64,000 bases of DNA. Source: Blastococcus sp. CT_GayMR16. GTDB lineage: Bacteria; Actinomycetota; Actinomycetes; Mycobacteriales; Geodermatophilaceae. Under the pieces are notes generated by a model. That model was given only the letters and a program-made list of their open reading frames with translations, was not told the origin of the DNA and searched no databases. Positions within the stretch are counted from its first letter, which is position 1, and every line of letters starts with the position of its first letter. Both the position numbers and the translations under genes were made by a program. The DNA lies in assembly GCF_004570875.1 (NCBI RefSeq), contig NZ_SPQK01000010.1, positions 62,001-126,000 on the forward strand, given 5' to 3'. Below, in pieces: positions 38,875 through 46,929 of this stretch.

Positions 38875-38894
38875 GTGTCGGCGTCGACCGACAC
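38875..38894. promoter_or_regulatory. Inverted repeat GTGTCGG-N6-CCGACAC in the divergent gap
   Basis: A perfect 7+7 bp inverted repeat with 6-bp centre CGTCGA sits between the SARP-like gene and the small secreted-protein gene, 87 bp upstream of the regulator's start and 114 bp upstream of the other. A dimeric regulator site is plausible, but SARPs usually bind direct repeats, so the binding factor is open. Confidence 0.4.
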
Positions 38895-39008
38895 GCCCCC
38901 GGCGAAGTTCCCGCTCGCGGAGCGTTCCCCCGAGGACTCCCTCGACCACCCGCCCTGCGCCTGCGCGCCGCCCGAGCGGTCCCGGTCCTCTCCCCTGGAG
39001 GTACCGCC

Positions 39009-39278
39009 ATGTCCATCCGTCACACCCTCGCCCGCCGTAGCCGCACCGCCACGATCACGATCGCCGCCGCCGCCGTCCTGGTGGGCGCGGGCAGCGGCGC
39101 CGCCCTCGCCGAGCCCCAGCCCGGCGACCGTGACGACTGCGTGCTCGCCCTCGCGCGGGCCGGGAGCTGGCCGGGATCGATGTCGGACGGCAACGACACC
39201 GTCCGGCTCGTCTCCGACGCCTTCACCAGCTACCTGTCCCGCACGGGTGGCTGCGCCGCCGACCCGACCATCCCGTAG
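39009..39278 (+). CDS. Small secreted protein, unknown
   Basis: 89 aa with a signal peptide (Arg-rich n-region, ITIAAAAVLVGAGSGAALA, cleavage before EPQPG). The mature part of about 54 residues has two cysteines (DDCVLALA and GGCAADP) that probably form one disulfide. A GGAGG ribosome-binding site lies 7 nt before the ATG. No homologue is recognised. It is divergent from the SARP-like regulator and ends 20 bp before the PNP gene. Confidence 0.7.
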   Translation: MSIRHTLARRSRTATITIAAAAVLVGAGSGAALAEPQPGDRDDCVLALARAGSWPGSMSDGNDTVRLVSDAFTSYLSRTGGCAADPTIP

Positions 39279-39286
39279 GACTGCGC

Positions 39287-39292
39287 TAGCGT
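39287..39292 (+). promoter_or_regulatory. Leaderless -10 hexamer TAGCGT for the PNP gene
   Basis: TAGCGT ends 6 nt before the GTG at 39299, inside the short gap after the small secreted protein. Confidence 0.5.
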
Positions 39293-39298
39293 CCGTGC

Positions 39299-40105
39299 GT
39301 GAGCCAGCCCTCCTCTGTCGCCGATCCCGCCGCCCTCGCCGCCCTCGCGGCCAAGGACCTGACCACCGCCCTCGGCGAGCACGACGTGGCGGTGGTCATG
39401 GGGTCCGGGTGGGCGCCGGCCGCCGACGCCTTCGGCGCTGCCGAGGGCTCCATCGCGATCGGGAACCTCCCCGGCTTCGCCGCCCCCACCGCCGTCGGGC
39501 ACGGCGGGGAGGTCCGCTCGGTGCGGGTCGGCGAGCACCGGGTCCTGCTGTTCCTCGGCCGCACCCACCTGTACGAGGGCCGTGGCGTCGAACCGGTCGT
39601 GCACGGCGTCCGGACGGCGGCCGCGGCCGGGGTGAAGACCGTGATCCTCACCAACGCAGCCGGTGGACTCGACGCCGACCACCGCGTCGGACAGGCCGTG
39701 ATCATCTCCGACCACCTGAACCTGACCGCCCGCTCGCCGCTGGTCGGGGCCACCTTCGTCGACCTCACGACGCTGTACTCCCCGCGACTGCGTGCGCTGG
39801 CCGCGGAGCTGGACCCGAGCCTGATCGACGGCGTCTACGCCGCCCTGCCCGGGCCGCACTACGAGACCCCCGCCGAGATCCGCATGCTGCGCACCCTCGG
39901 CGCGAACCTGGTCGGCATGTCCACGGCGCTCGAGGCGATCGCCGCCCGCGCCGCCGGCCTGGAGGTCTTCGGGCTGTCGCTGGTCACCAACGCCGCGGCC
40001 GGCGTGACCGGGGAGGCACTGGACGCCGACGAGGTCATCGCGGCCGGCAAGGCGGCGGCCGGTCGGCTGGGCGCCTTCCTCGTCGAGTTCATCGGACGGC
40101 TGTGA
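39299..40105 (+). CDS. deoD: Purine-nucleoside phosphorylase (trimeric type)
   Basis: 268 aa. It phosphorolyses purine (deoxy)nucleosides to base and (deoxy)ribose-1-phosphate. Motifs: [57 protein letters not shown] and VTNAAAGV, typical of class I trimeric PNPs. I use deoD by analogy to the mycobacterial locus, although the fold is PunA-like. Its product could be used by the phosphohexomutase homologue and DeoC encoded nearby. It is followed by a 76-bp repeat spacer and a sugar-acid dehydrogenase-like gene. Confidence 0.93.
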   Translation: MSQPSSVADPAALAALAAKDLTTALGEHDVAVVMGSGWAPAADAFGAAEGSIAIGNLPGFAAPTAVGHGGEVRSVRVGEHRVLLFLGRTHLYEGRGVEPVVHGVRTAAAAGVKTVILTNAAGGLDADHRVGQAVIISDHLNLTARSPLVGATFVDLTTLYSPRLRALAAELDPSLIDGVYAALPGPHYETPAEIRMLRTLGANLVGMSTALEAIAARAAGLEVFGLSLVTNAAAGVTGEALDADEVIAAGKAAAGRLGAFLVEFIGRL

Positions 40106-40181
40106 TGCGCGAGCGTGCGAGCGCACGAGAAGGCACAGCAGCGCCGCGAACGCGGCCGACGAGCGCCAGCGAGGAGAACAC
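40106..40181 (+). repeat. Stop-to-start intercistronic element, copy A
   Basis: This spacer fills exactly the gap between the PNP TGA and the next GTG. It matches the spacer at 60261-60333 without gaps over 73 bp (63 identical by hand count). It contains CCGCGAACGCGG (self-complementary arms) and ends in CAGCGAGGAG, which supplies the ribosome-binding site of the next gene. Confidence 0.75.
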
Positions 40182-41003
40182 GTGAGCGGGCCCGTCCTGG
40201 TGACCGGCGCGGCCGGCCGGATCGGCACGTGGCTGCGCGGCGGGCTGCCCGAGCGCGGCTGGGCGGTGCGGTGTCTGGACGTCGTGCCGGTCACAGACGT
40301 CCGGCCCGGTGAGGAGCACCTGGTCGCCGACATCACCGACCTCGCCGCGATGGTCGATGCCACCGAGGGCGCCTCGGCGGTCGTCCACATGGCCGGCATC
40401 TCGGGGGAGTCGACCTGGCCGGCGATCAGCCACGCCAACATCGAGGGCACGTACTGCGTGCTCGAGGCGGCGCGGCGGTCCGGCGTCCCCCGTGTCGTGC
40501 TCGCGAGCAGCAACCACGCCACCGGGTACACGCCACGACCGGACGGCGGCCTGCTGCGCGAGGTGGACGCCCCGCCGCGGCCGGACACCTACTACGGCGT
40601 CGCCAAGGTGACGATGGAGGCGCTGGGCTCGCTCTACGTCGACCGCTACGGACTCGACGTGGTCTGCCTGCGCATCGGCAGTGCGTTCCCCGAGCCGACG
40701 TCGACGCGGCAGCTCTCGACCTGGCTCTCCCCCGCCGACACCGTCTCCCTCGTGGACGCCGCGCTCAAGGCGCCGTCCCCGGGCTTCTCCGTGGTGTGGG
40801 GCGTCTCGAACAACACCCGCCGCTGGTGGGACCTCACCGCCGCGCAGGCGCTCGGCTACGAGCCGGCCGACGACGCCGAGGTCTACGCCGAGGCGCTGAT
40901 CGAGGTGCACGGCGAGCCGGACCTCGGCGATCCGGTGCACGGCCGCGTCGGTGGGGAGTACACCCTGCCCGAGTTCGACGCCGAGAACTTCGAGAAGCCG
41001 TGA
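40182..41003 (+). CDS. NAD-dependent epimerase/dehydratase family, uronate dehydrogenase-like
   Basis: 273 aa short-chain dehydrogenase fold. The Rossmann motif VTGAAGRIGTWL is at the N-terminus, followed by VHMAGISGE, ASSNHATGYT, and the catalytic YYGVAK (Tyr-x-x-x-Lys). ASSNHATGYT and the overall length resemble uronate dehydrogenases, which oxidise uronic acids to aldaric lactones. It sits between PNP and the phosphohexomutase and overlaps the latter start by 4 bp; mycobacteria lack it in this place as far as I recall. Substrate not proven. Confidence 0.75.
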   Translation: MSGPVLVTGAAGRIGTWLRGGLPERGWAVRCLDVVPVTDVRPGEEHLVADITDLAAMVDATEGASAVVHMAGISGESTWPAISHANIEGTYCVLEAARRSGVPRVVLASSNHATGYTPRPDGGLLREVDAPPRPDTYYGVAKVTMEALGSLYVDRYGLDVVCLRIGSAFPEPTSTRQLSTWLSPADTVSLVDAALKAPSPGFSVVWGVSNNTRRWWDLTAAQALGYEPADDAEVYAEALIEVHGEPDLGDPVHGRVGGEYTLPEFDAENFEKP

Positions 41004-42625
41004 CCGCGGAACTGCTCGCGACGGCCCGCGACTGGGCCGACGCCGATCCGCACGCCGGCGACCGCGCCGAGATCGAGGCGCTGATCGAGGCCGAGAACCT
41101 CGCGGAGCTGGAGCGCCGGTTCGCCGGTCCCCTGACCTTCGGGACGGCGGGGCTGCGCGGACCGCTGCGCGCCGGGCCGGCCGGGATGAACGCCGCCGTC
41201 GTCACGCGCGCGGCGTCCGGTCTCGGCCGCTACCTGGCCGAGGACGGGCACGCGGGCAGTGGGGTGGTCATCGGCTACGACGCGCGCCGACGGTCGGACG
41301 AGTTCGCCCACATCACCGCGGCCGTGCTCGCGGGGGCCGGCTTCGCGGTGCAGGTGCTGCCGCGGGCGCTGCCGACGCCGGTGCTGTCCTTCGCCGTCCG
41401 CCACCTGGGCTGTGCGGCGGGCGTGATGGTGACCGCCAGCCACAACCCGCCCGACGACAACGGCTACAAGGTCTACCTCGGTGACGGCGCCCAGCTCGTG
41501 CCGCCGGCCGACCGGCTGATCGAGGCCGCGATCGCCGCGGTGGGGCCGGCCCGGGACGCGCAGCTCAGCGACGAGTGGCTGACCCTCGGGCACGACGTCG
41601 AGGCCGACTACGTGGCCGCGGTCGTGTCCGCACTGGAGCCCGCGCGCGTTCCGTCCCGCGGCGACCTCGTGGTCGCGTACACCGCGATGCACGGGGTGGG
41701 CGCGGACACGACCCGGGCCGTGTTCGCGGCCGCCGGGCTCCCCGAGCCGGTGAGCGTGCCGGAGCAGGACCGGCCCGACCCGCGGTTCCCGACGGTGGCC
41801 TTCCCGAACCCGGAGGAGCCCGGCGCCGTCGACCTGTTGAAGGCCCTGGCCACGCGGATCGGCGCCGACGTGGCGATCGCCGAGGACCCGGACGCCGACC
41901 GCTGCTCCGTCGTCTGCGGGGGGCGTCAGCTCACCGGCGACGAGGTGGGCGCACTGCTCGCCGACTGGCTGCTCCGCCGGGACGTGCGCGGCACCTACGC
42001 GTCGTCGCTGGTCAGCGGCTCGTTGATGCACGTGATCACGGCGGCGGCCGGCCAGCCGTCGGCCGAGACCCCGACCGGGTTCAAGTGGATCATCCGTGCC
42101 GGTGCGCCCGACGCACCGCTGGTGTTCGGGTACGAGGAGGCACTCGGCTACGCGGTCTCGCCCACGGTGGCGCGGGACAAGGACGGCATCTCGGCGGCGC
42201 TCGCCGTCGCCCTGCTGGCCGCGGAGCTCAAGGCCGACGGCCGGACGTTGCTCGACCGGCTCGACGAGCTGGCGACCGAGCACGGGCTGTTCGTGACCGG
42301 GCAGCTGTCGGTGCGCGTGGAGGACCTGTCGATCATCTCCGGGGCGATGACGCGACTGCGTGCCGAACCCCCTGCGCGGCTGCTGGGTCGCGACGTCGCG
42401 TATGCCGACCTGGCGCTCGAGGAGCCGCCGGTCGACGCAGTGCGGCTGCTCGGCGACGGCGTGCGGGTCATCGTCCGGCCCAGCGGCACGGAGCCGAAGC
42501 TGAAGGCGTACCTGGAGACGGTCGTGCCGGTGCACGACGACGCGGGGCTGATCGCCGCGCGTGGGCGGGGCGAGGACGAGCTGGATCAGCTCCGCGCGGA
42601 GATGTCGGTAGCGCTCGGGCTCTGA
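41000..42625 (+). CDS. pmmB: Phosphohexomutase (phosphomannomutase/phosphoglucomutase family, PmmB-like)
   Basis: 541 aa alpha-D-phosphohexomutase. It has the phosphoserine loop VMVTASHNPPDDNGYKVY, metal-binding EDPDADR, the sugar loop FGYEEALGYA, and the phosphate loop RPSGTEPKLKAYLE. Members of this long actinobacterial subfamily lie beside deoD (Rv3308 in M. tuberculosis, from memory), so a role as phosphopentomutase linking (deoxy)ribose-1-P to -5-P is plausible. GTG start overlaps the upstream stop. Convergent with the Gfo/Idh gene, 7-bp gap. Confidence 0.9.
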   Translation: MTAELLATARDWADADPHAGDRAEIEALIEAENLAELERRFAGPLTFGTAGLRGPLRAGPAGMNAAVVTRAASGLGRYLAEDGHAGSGVVIGYDARRRSDEFAHITAAVLAGAGFAVQVLPRALPTPVLSFAVRHLGCAAGVMVTASHNPPDDNGYKVYLGDGAQLVPPADRLIEAAIAAVGPARDAQLSDEWLTLGHDVEADYVAAVVSALEPARVPSRGDLVVAYTAMHGVGADTTRAVFAAAGLPEPVSVPEQDRPDPRFPTVAFPNPEEPGAVDLLKALATRIGADVAIAEDPDADRCSVVCGGRQLTGDEVGALLADWLLRRDVRGTYASSLVSGSLMHVITAAAGQPSAETPTGFKWIIRAGAPDAPLVFGYEEALGYAVSPTVARDKDGISAALAVALLAAELKADGRTLLDRLDELATEHGLFVTGQLSVRVEDLSIISGAMTRLRAEPPARLLGRDVAYADLALEEPPVDAVRLLGDGVRVIVRPSGTEPKLKAYLETVVPVHDDAGLIAARGRGEDELDQLRAEMSVALGL

Positions 42626-42632
42626 ACGCCGC

Positions 42633-43517
42633 TCAGACGGTCTCGCGGCAGCCGGATGCGAGCGCCCGCTGCGCCGTCTCCAGCACCGCCACGACGTCCC
42701 GCCCGAAGGCTGCGTCGCACGGGTGGGCGCCGCCGGTCAACGCCGCGACGGTGAGTTCGTCGACGGCGACCGCGAACGCCTCGTTGGCCGCGCCGGTCTC
42801 GGGCAAGAGCACCAGCCGGCCGGCGTCGCCGTGCACGAAGAACTCGATCCCCGACGACAAGGCCGCCACGGTGTGCGAGAGCGACACGGTGGAGGCGGCC
42901 CCGGACTCGTGCTGCAGGACCAGGTGGACGGTGTCGCGCAGCCCGGCGCCGGCCTGCACCGACACGACCGGCCCGAGCGTCGGTACCAGCAGGGAGAGGG
43001 CGTGCGGCCCGATGTCCCAGAGCGCCCCGTGCTGATCACGCCAGGGGGACGCGTCGAAGGGACTGTTCTCCCGGGAGCCCAACCACGACCCGTGCCCCCC
43101 GGCCAGGGTCGTCCGGGCCGCCTGCTGCATCCAGGTCGACGTCGCCGCCTGGAACCGGAACGTGAAGAACACGACCGAGGCGACCCCGGCAGCGCGCACC
43201 GCATCGACCACCCGGTCGGCGCCCGCGACGTCGAGCGCGATCGGTTTCTCCAGCAGCACGTGCTTGCCGGCCGCTGCGGCCCGCTCGGCGAGCGGGGCCT
43301 GCACGTCCGGCGGGAGGGCGATCGTCACGGCGTCCACCTGGGACAGCAGCTCGTCGACGTCGGCGAACCCGGCGACGTCGAACTCCGCACCCACGGCCTT
43401 GGCCTTCGCGACGTCCCGCCCCCACACACCGACCAGGTCGGCCGTGGGGTGCGCAGCAAGCGCTGCGGCGTGTACGTGCTGAGCCCAGAAGCCGGTGCCG
43501 AGCACGCCGAAGCGCAT
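42633..43517 (-). CDS. Gfo/Idh/MocA family oxidoreductase
   Basis: 294 aa. Rossmann motif GVLGTGFWAQHVHAAAL at the N-terminus, ALPPDVQ, and the family's LEKPIALD motif (catalytic Lys) near residue 93, followed by an alpha/beta substrate domain with DIGPHALSLL. The family oxidises sugars, inositols or related polyols with NAD(P). It starts 2 bp after the upp stop on the same strand, so co-transcription is likely. Substrate unknown. Confidence 0.85.
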   Translation of the reverse strand: MRFGVLGTGFWAQHVHAAALAAHPTADLVGVWGRDVAKAKAVGAEFDVAGFADVDELLSQVDAVTIALPPDVQAPLAERAAAAGKHVLLEKPIALDVAGADRVVDAVRAAGVASVVFFTFRFQAATSTWMQQAARTTLAGGHGSWLGSRENSPFDASPWRDQHGALWDIGPHALSLLVPTLGPVVSVQAGAGLRDTVHLVLQHESGAASTVSLSHTVAALSSGIEFFVHGDAGRLVLLPETGAANEAFAVAVDELTVAALTGGAHPCDAAFGRDVVAVLETAQRALASGCRETV

Positions 43518-43519
43518 GG

Positions 43520-44143
43520 TCAGACCGCGCCGAACTGGCGGTCGCCTGCGTCTCCGAGGCCGGGGACGATGTACGCCTTGTCGTTGAGGCCCTCGTCGAC
43601 GCTGGCGGTGAAGACCCGCAGCGGGAGCCCGCTCTGCTCCAACCGCTCGATGCCCTCCGGCGCGGCGAGCGCGCACAGCACGGTGATCGAGGTGGCGCCG
43701 CGGGCGGTCAGCAGCCCGCAGCAGTGCACCAGCGAGCCTCCGGTGGCCAGCATCGGGTCGAGCACGAACACCTCGCGGTCGACCAGCGACTCCGGCAGCG
43801 AAGCCATGTAGGCCTCGGGCTCGAACGTGACCTCGTTGCGGGCCAGGCCCACGAACCCCATCTGGGACTCCGGCAGCATCCCGTGCGCGGTGTCGGCCAT
43901 CCCGAGTCCCGCGCGGAGGACGGGAACGATCAGCGGCGGAGCGGCCAGCCGGTAGCCGGTCGTGGCGGTGACCGGCGTCTGGATCGGCTCCTCGGCGACG
44001 ACGAGATCGCGCGTGGCCTCGTAGACCAGCATCTGGGTGAGTTCCCGCAGCGCGGCCCGGAAGGCCGCGTTGTCGGTTCGCTCGTCCCGCATGCGCGAGA
44101 GCCGGGCACGGGCGAGCGGGTGGTCCACCACGGTCAGCTGCAC
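43520..44143 (-). CDS. upp: Uracil phosphoribosyltransferase
   Basis: 207 aa. It forms UMP from uracil and PRPP. It has [27 protein letters not shown], the PRPP loop [11 protein letters not shown] and the uracil-binding [15 protein letters not shown] at the C-terminus. I choose GTG 44143 over the in-frame GTG at 44152: the former gives the usual [10 protein letters not shown]-terminus and lies 7 nt after TACGGT, which overlaps the longer start. Confidence 0.95.
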   Translation of the reverse strand: MQLTVVDHPLARARLSRMRDERTDNAAFRAALRELTQMLVYEATRDLVVAEEPIQTPVTATTGYRLAAPPLIVPVLRAGLGMADTAHGMLPESQMGFVGLARNEVTFEPEAYMASLPESLVDREVFVLDPMLATGGSLVHCCGLLTARGATSITVLCALAAPEGIERLEQSGLPLRVFTASVDEGLNDKAYIVPGLGDAGDRQFGAV

Positions 44144-44150
44144 GCGCGAC

Positions 44151-44156
44151 ACCGTA
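44151..44156 (-). promoter_or_regulatory. Leaderless -10 hexamer TACGGT for upp
   Basis: On the minus strand TACGGT ends 7 nt before GTG 44143. This decides the start, since the alternative GTG 44152 would overlap the hexamer. Confidence 0.55.
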
Positions 44157-44185
44157 TCGGCAGCCGGAACAGGGGGAACCGCCCG

Positions 44186-44758
44186 CTACGCACGAGGCGG
44201 CCCGCCCCTCTGCTGCGAAAGATCAGGGTCACGACCGTGAAGCGCTCCATACCGGGCGCCGACCTGCTCCGGGCTCAGGAACTCGAGGGTGCCGTCGCAT
44301 CCCTCCGGAGGGCTGGCCACCCACCCGTAGCCGCCGTCGGGGTCCAGATCGGGCCATGGTTCCGGCTCGCGCACCGGATCGACGTCGAGCCCCCTCGGTC
44401 CGATCGTGACGCTCGATCCGGCCATGACACTCGTCGCCACTTCCTCATCGAGGTGGACGTGGAGGAGTTGGTAGGCGGCCTGCACCGCATCGACGTCCGG
44501 GAAGACTTCCTGCGCGTCCTGAGCCATGGACAGCAGGTGCCCCCGGAGCCCGGCATCGGTGAAGGCCAGTCGAACGGGCGGGTCCCACGTCTCGACGTCG
44601 TCCTCCCGCAGCAGGATCGTTCCGTCGTCGTCCTGCTCGGCGAGGTACCCGTCCTGGGCAAGGTCCCGGGCAAGTCGCTCGACCGAGTAGTCGAGGCTCC
44701 TCCGGACGCGGGCCAGCCTGGCCGTCATCGGACGGTCTCGATTTCGCCGCCTCGCCAT
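44186..44758 (-). CDS. Hypothetical protein
   Basis: 190 aa, acidic, soluble, without signal peptide or helices. GAGGAGGACGC directly upstream of the ATG is a strong ribosome-binding site. A basic N-terminus (MARRRNRDRP) is followed by a region starting LARDLAQDGYLAEQDDDGTILLREDD and a tryptophan/proline-rich segment (PEPWPDLDPDGGYGWVASPP). I do not recognise a family. It follows the broken HNH gene on the same strand. Confidence 0.6.
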   Translation of the reverse strand: MARRRNRDRPMTARLARVRRSLDYSVERLARDLAQDGYLAEQDDDGTILLREDDVETWDPPVRLAFTDAGLRGHLLSMAQDAQEVFPDVDAVQAAYQLLHVHLDEEVATSVMAGSSVTIGPRGLDVDPVREPEPWPDLDPDGGYGWVASPPEGCDGTLEFLSPEQVGARYGALHGRDPDLSQQRGGPPRA

Positions 44759-44807
44759 GCGTCCTCCTCACGTCCCGGTCGGGGCGCGACCGTACCGGCG
44801 GCACAGG

Positions 44808-46041
44808 TCAACCGCTGGAGAATTCCGGGTCGGGCATCAGGATCTCGGTGCCGTCGGGTCGCCAGGTTCGCCATCGGCCGTCGGGTTGTCGTTCGACCCG
44901 GAAGCCGTGGTGGACCTTGGTGTGCGAAAGGACCACCCCCTCCCCACGACTCGCAAGCTCGCCGCGGGCCCCTGGGGATGGGCGGATGGTGGACGTCGCA
45001 CCAGTGGGTGGGGGCCTCGCAGCCGGCGAAGATGCAGTGCCGGTCCTGGACCTCGACGGCACGGCGGAGGGCAGGCGGGACGATCCGTTTGCTGCGGCCG
45101 TAGTCGAGCACCTGCCCGTGGGGGCCCATGATCACCCGGCTGATGTTCCCGTCGCAGGCCAGCCAGCGGGCGCGGGAGGCGGAGATCATCGCCCCGAAGC
45201 CCATCTCCCCGGCGCCCGGGCCGGTCCCGGGGTCGACCAGGTCGTCGATGTTGATGAGCACCTGCACGTGCGGCTTGACCGTGCGCAGCACCGGGAGTTG
45301 TCCTGACGCCAGAGCCACGTCGGCCCACTGCACCAGCCCGTCACCCAGCCGCTGGGCGCGGCTGCGCTGGTCACCGGCGGGCCGATCGGCCTGCACGTAG
45401 GACTCCAGCGCCGCCTGCACCTTCTCCCCGCCGACGGCATCGAGTTCGCCGCGGAGAACCAGCCTCCCGTCCAGCAGCTTGGACAAGGTCAGCCACCGGC
45501 CCTCCGTCGGGTCGGGTTCGGACCCGTCGGGGTCGAGTCGGTCGAGGTAGTGGTGCACCGCCCGCGTCAGCTGCTGGTAGGGCCGGTTGGCGGCGAGCTC
45601 GGCCAGCGTGGCGTCGACCGCCGCGAGGTCGACGTCCTGCTCGGCAGCGGCGGCCTGGTTCTGGTCGCGGGTGACGGGGGCGATCGCGGTGACCTGTTCA
45701 GCCGTGATCCGGCCCGAGGCGAAGCAGGCTGCCACTGCCGGCAGATGGTCCAGTGCCCGCCCGATCCGGACCAGCCGGTGCGCGGCGGCCGGCGAGAGCC
45801 GGGCGTGCCCACGCAGCCAGGACTGCATCGTCGCCAGCCCGTCGGTCTCGGCCGCCTGGGTCAGCTCGCCCTCGCGGACGGAGCGGGCGACCTGCGCGTC
45901 GATCCGGTTCTGCGCCCTGAGCAACCGCCTCGTCCGGTCCAGCACCTGTGGCCCGAACATCGCCGTGGTGTCCTCGACCGCGAGGCGGTCCAACACGGCC
46001 TCCAGATCCGCCAGGGCATCGCCGGAAGTGTTCGAACACAT
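44808..46041 (-). pseudogene. DUF222/HNH endonuclease, frameshifted in the nuclease motif
   Basis: The first 360 codons from ATG 46041 encode a DUF222 domain (LSPAAAHRLVRIGRAL, GRITAEQV) typical of the abundant actinobacterial DUF222-HNH family, and then the HNH start DRHCIFAGCEAPTHWCDVHH. After that, near 45000, the frame reads proline/glycine-rich sequence that does not fit, while another frame resumes the family's C-terminus (TKVHHGFRVERQPDGRW) and ends at 44808. The central part with the second His and the LCxxHH motif has been lost, so at least one frameshift plus a deletion broke the gene. A -10 hexamer TATCAT lies 6 nt before the ATG. Confidence 0.75.
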
Positions 46042-46047
46042 GTATGG

Positions 46048-46053
46048 ATGATA
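46048..46053 (-). promoter_or_regulatory. Leaderless -10 hexamer TATCAT before the broken HNH gene
   Basis: On the minus strand TATCAT ends 6 nt before ATG 46041; it is the best -10 match in the window, so the pseudogene may still be transcribed. Confidence 0.5.
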
Positions 46054-46240
46054 CCCGGCCGCGCGGCTCTCTTCTACCTGAATCCCCAGCTCAGCGGCCT
46101 GTACACAGATGCCGAGAGGCCCTTGCGAAGCCCACACACGGGAGGCTGCGACGCCGGACTCGCGAGCCGACCGCCGATCCGCCGTCCTCCGATGACTGAA
46201 GACCATCAAGTCAGGGCTGGGCAGGCGGGGCTTCCGGCGC

Positions 46241-46246
46241 TAGCGT
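46241..46246 (+). promoter_or_regulatory. Candidate -10 hexamer TAGCGT for the small secreted-protein genes
   Basis: TAGCGT lies 34 nt before the ATG at 46281, giving a short leader of about 28 nt rather than a leaderless transcript. Confidence 0.4.
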
Positions 46247-46280
46247 TCCGCCATCCCGGCTCCCCGACGGACGGACAGAC

Positions 46281-46499
46281 ATGCCGCGCAAGCTGGCTCT
46301 TCTCGTGACGGCGGTCGCCCTCACGGTCACGGGAGGCGTCGTCGGCGCGGGCTTTGCGGCCGCAGCGCCGAGTCCCAGGAGCGTCCACAACTACTGCGTC
46401 GGCGCGAGCACCAACGCCCACCCCGGGAACCACAACGGCTGGTTCAAGCAGGACAGCCTCGAACGTCGCAACGTGGGCGGCACCTGCCCGGCCGGCTAG
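46281..46499 (+). CDS. Small secreted protein ending in the ERRNVGGT motif
   Basis: 72 aa. A signal peptide (MPRKLALLVTAVALTV..., cleavage near AAA-PSPRS) leaves a mature peptide of about 43 residues. It contains one Cys early (HNYCVGAS), an Asn/His/Gly-rich middle (NAHPGNHNGWF), and ends in LERRNVGGTCPAG. The same motif occurs three times in the next gene, but here with different synonymous codons (GAA CGT versus GAG CGG), which suggests protein-level conservation. The two genes are 37 bp apart, so an operon is likely. No known family is recognised. Confidence 0.7.
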   Translation: MPRKLALLVTAVALTVTGGVVGAGFAAAAPSPRSVHNYCVGASTNAHPGNHNGWFKQDSLERRNVGGTCPAG

Positions 46500-46536
46500 C
46501 GGGAGACACGGCCGCGAGGGACAAGGAAAGGACGTC

Positions 46537-46860
46537 ATGAGACGCCAACTGGGCATGCTGGCCATGGGTACCTGGCTCGCCCTCGCCGGGGTCGCCGTCA
46601 CAGCCTCGCCTGCGGCGGCGACGCCAGGAGTCTGCGCGCCCGGGGAGCGGCGCAACGTCGGCGGCACCGGCCCGGCCGCCTGCACCTGCTGGATGCCCTT
46701 CCTCGAGCGGCGCAACGTCGGCGGCACCGGCCCGGCCGCCTGCACCTGCGTGGGATCTCTGTTCGAGCGGCGCAACGTCGGCGGCACCGGCCCGGCGGAC
46801 GGCACCTGTTCCCCGTGGCCGACGTTCAGCTGGCAGTTCCCACGGTTCCGCTTCGGCTGA
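46537..46860 (+). CDS. Small secreted protein with three 20-residue ERRNVGGTGPA repeats
   Basis: 107 aa. A signal peptide (MRRQLGMLAMGTWLALAGVAV, cleavage near AAA-TPGVC) precedes three repeats of exactly 20 codons. Each begins ERRNVGGTGPA and continues ACTC, ACTC or DGTC, then a variable hydrophobic tail (WMPFL, VGSLF, SPWPT). The C-terminus is aromatic/basic (FSWQFPRFRFG). There are six cysteines in the mature protein. The layout is like a multi-unit precursor or a small repeat domain; no processing enzyme is adjacent. An AAGGA-type ribosome-binding site precedes ATG 46537. Confidence 0.7.
   Translation: MRRQLGMLAMGTWLALAGVAVTASPAAATPGVCAPGERRNVGGTGPAACTCWMPFLERRNVGGTGPAACTCVGSLFERRNVGGTGPADGTCSPWPTFSWQFPRFRFG
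46645..46809 (+). repeat. Three 60-bp direct repeats inside the small secreted-protein gene
   Basis: Units start at 46645, 46705 and 46765 with GAGCGGCGCAACGTCGGCGG. The first 45 nt are identical between units 1 and 2, and about the first 32 nt in unit 3. The last 15 nt of each unit vary. Confidence 0.9.
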
Positions 46861-46929
46861 CCAGCCCGCCGCGGACGGTCCACTCCCCCGGGGTGAGCGG
46901 TTTCCGGCAGTGACACCCCGCAGGGGACA

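Noticed and set aside
38875-40185. Plus-strand open frame starting at the inverted repeat and running past PNP
   Set aside because: It overlaps two better-supported genes, has low-complexity composition, and lacks a ribosome-binding site.
44144-44152. Upstream GTG start of upp
   Set aside because: It overlaps the -10-like TACGGT, and the family N-terminus begins at the later GTG.
46645-46809. 60-bp direct repeats as a possible CRISPR array
   Set aside because: Repeats have no spacers of normal type, keep the reading frame of a signal-peptide protein, and no cas genes are present.
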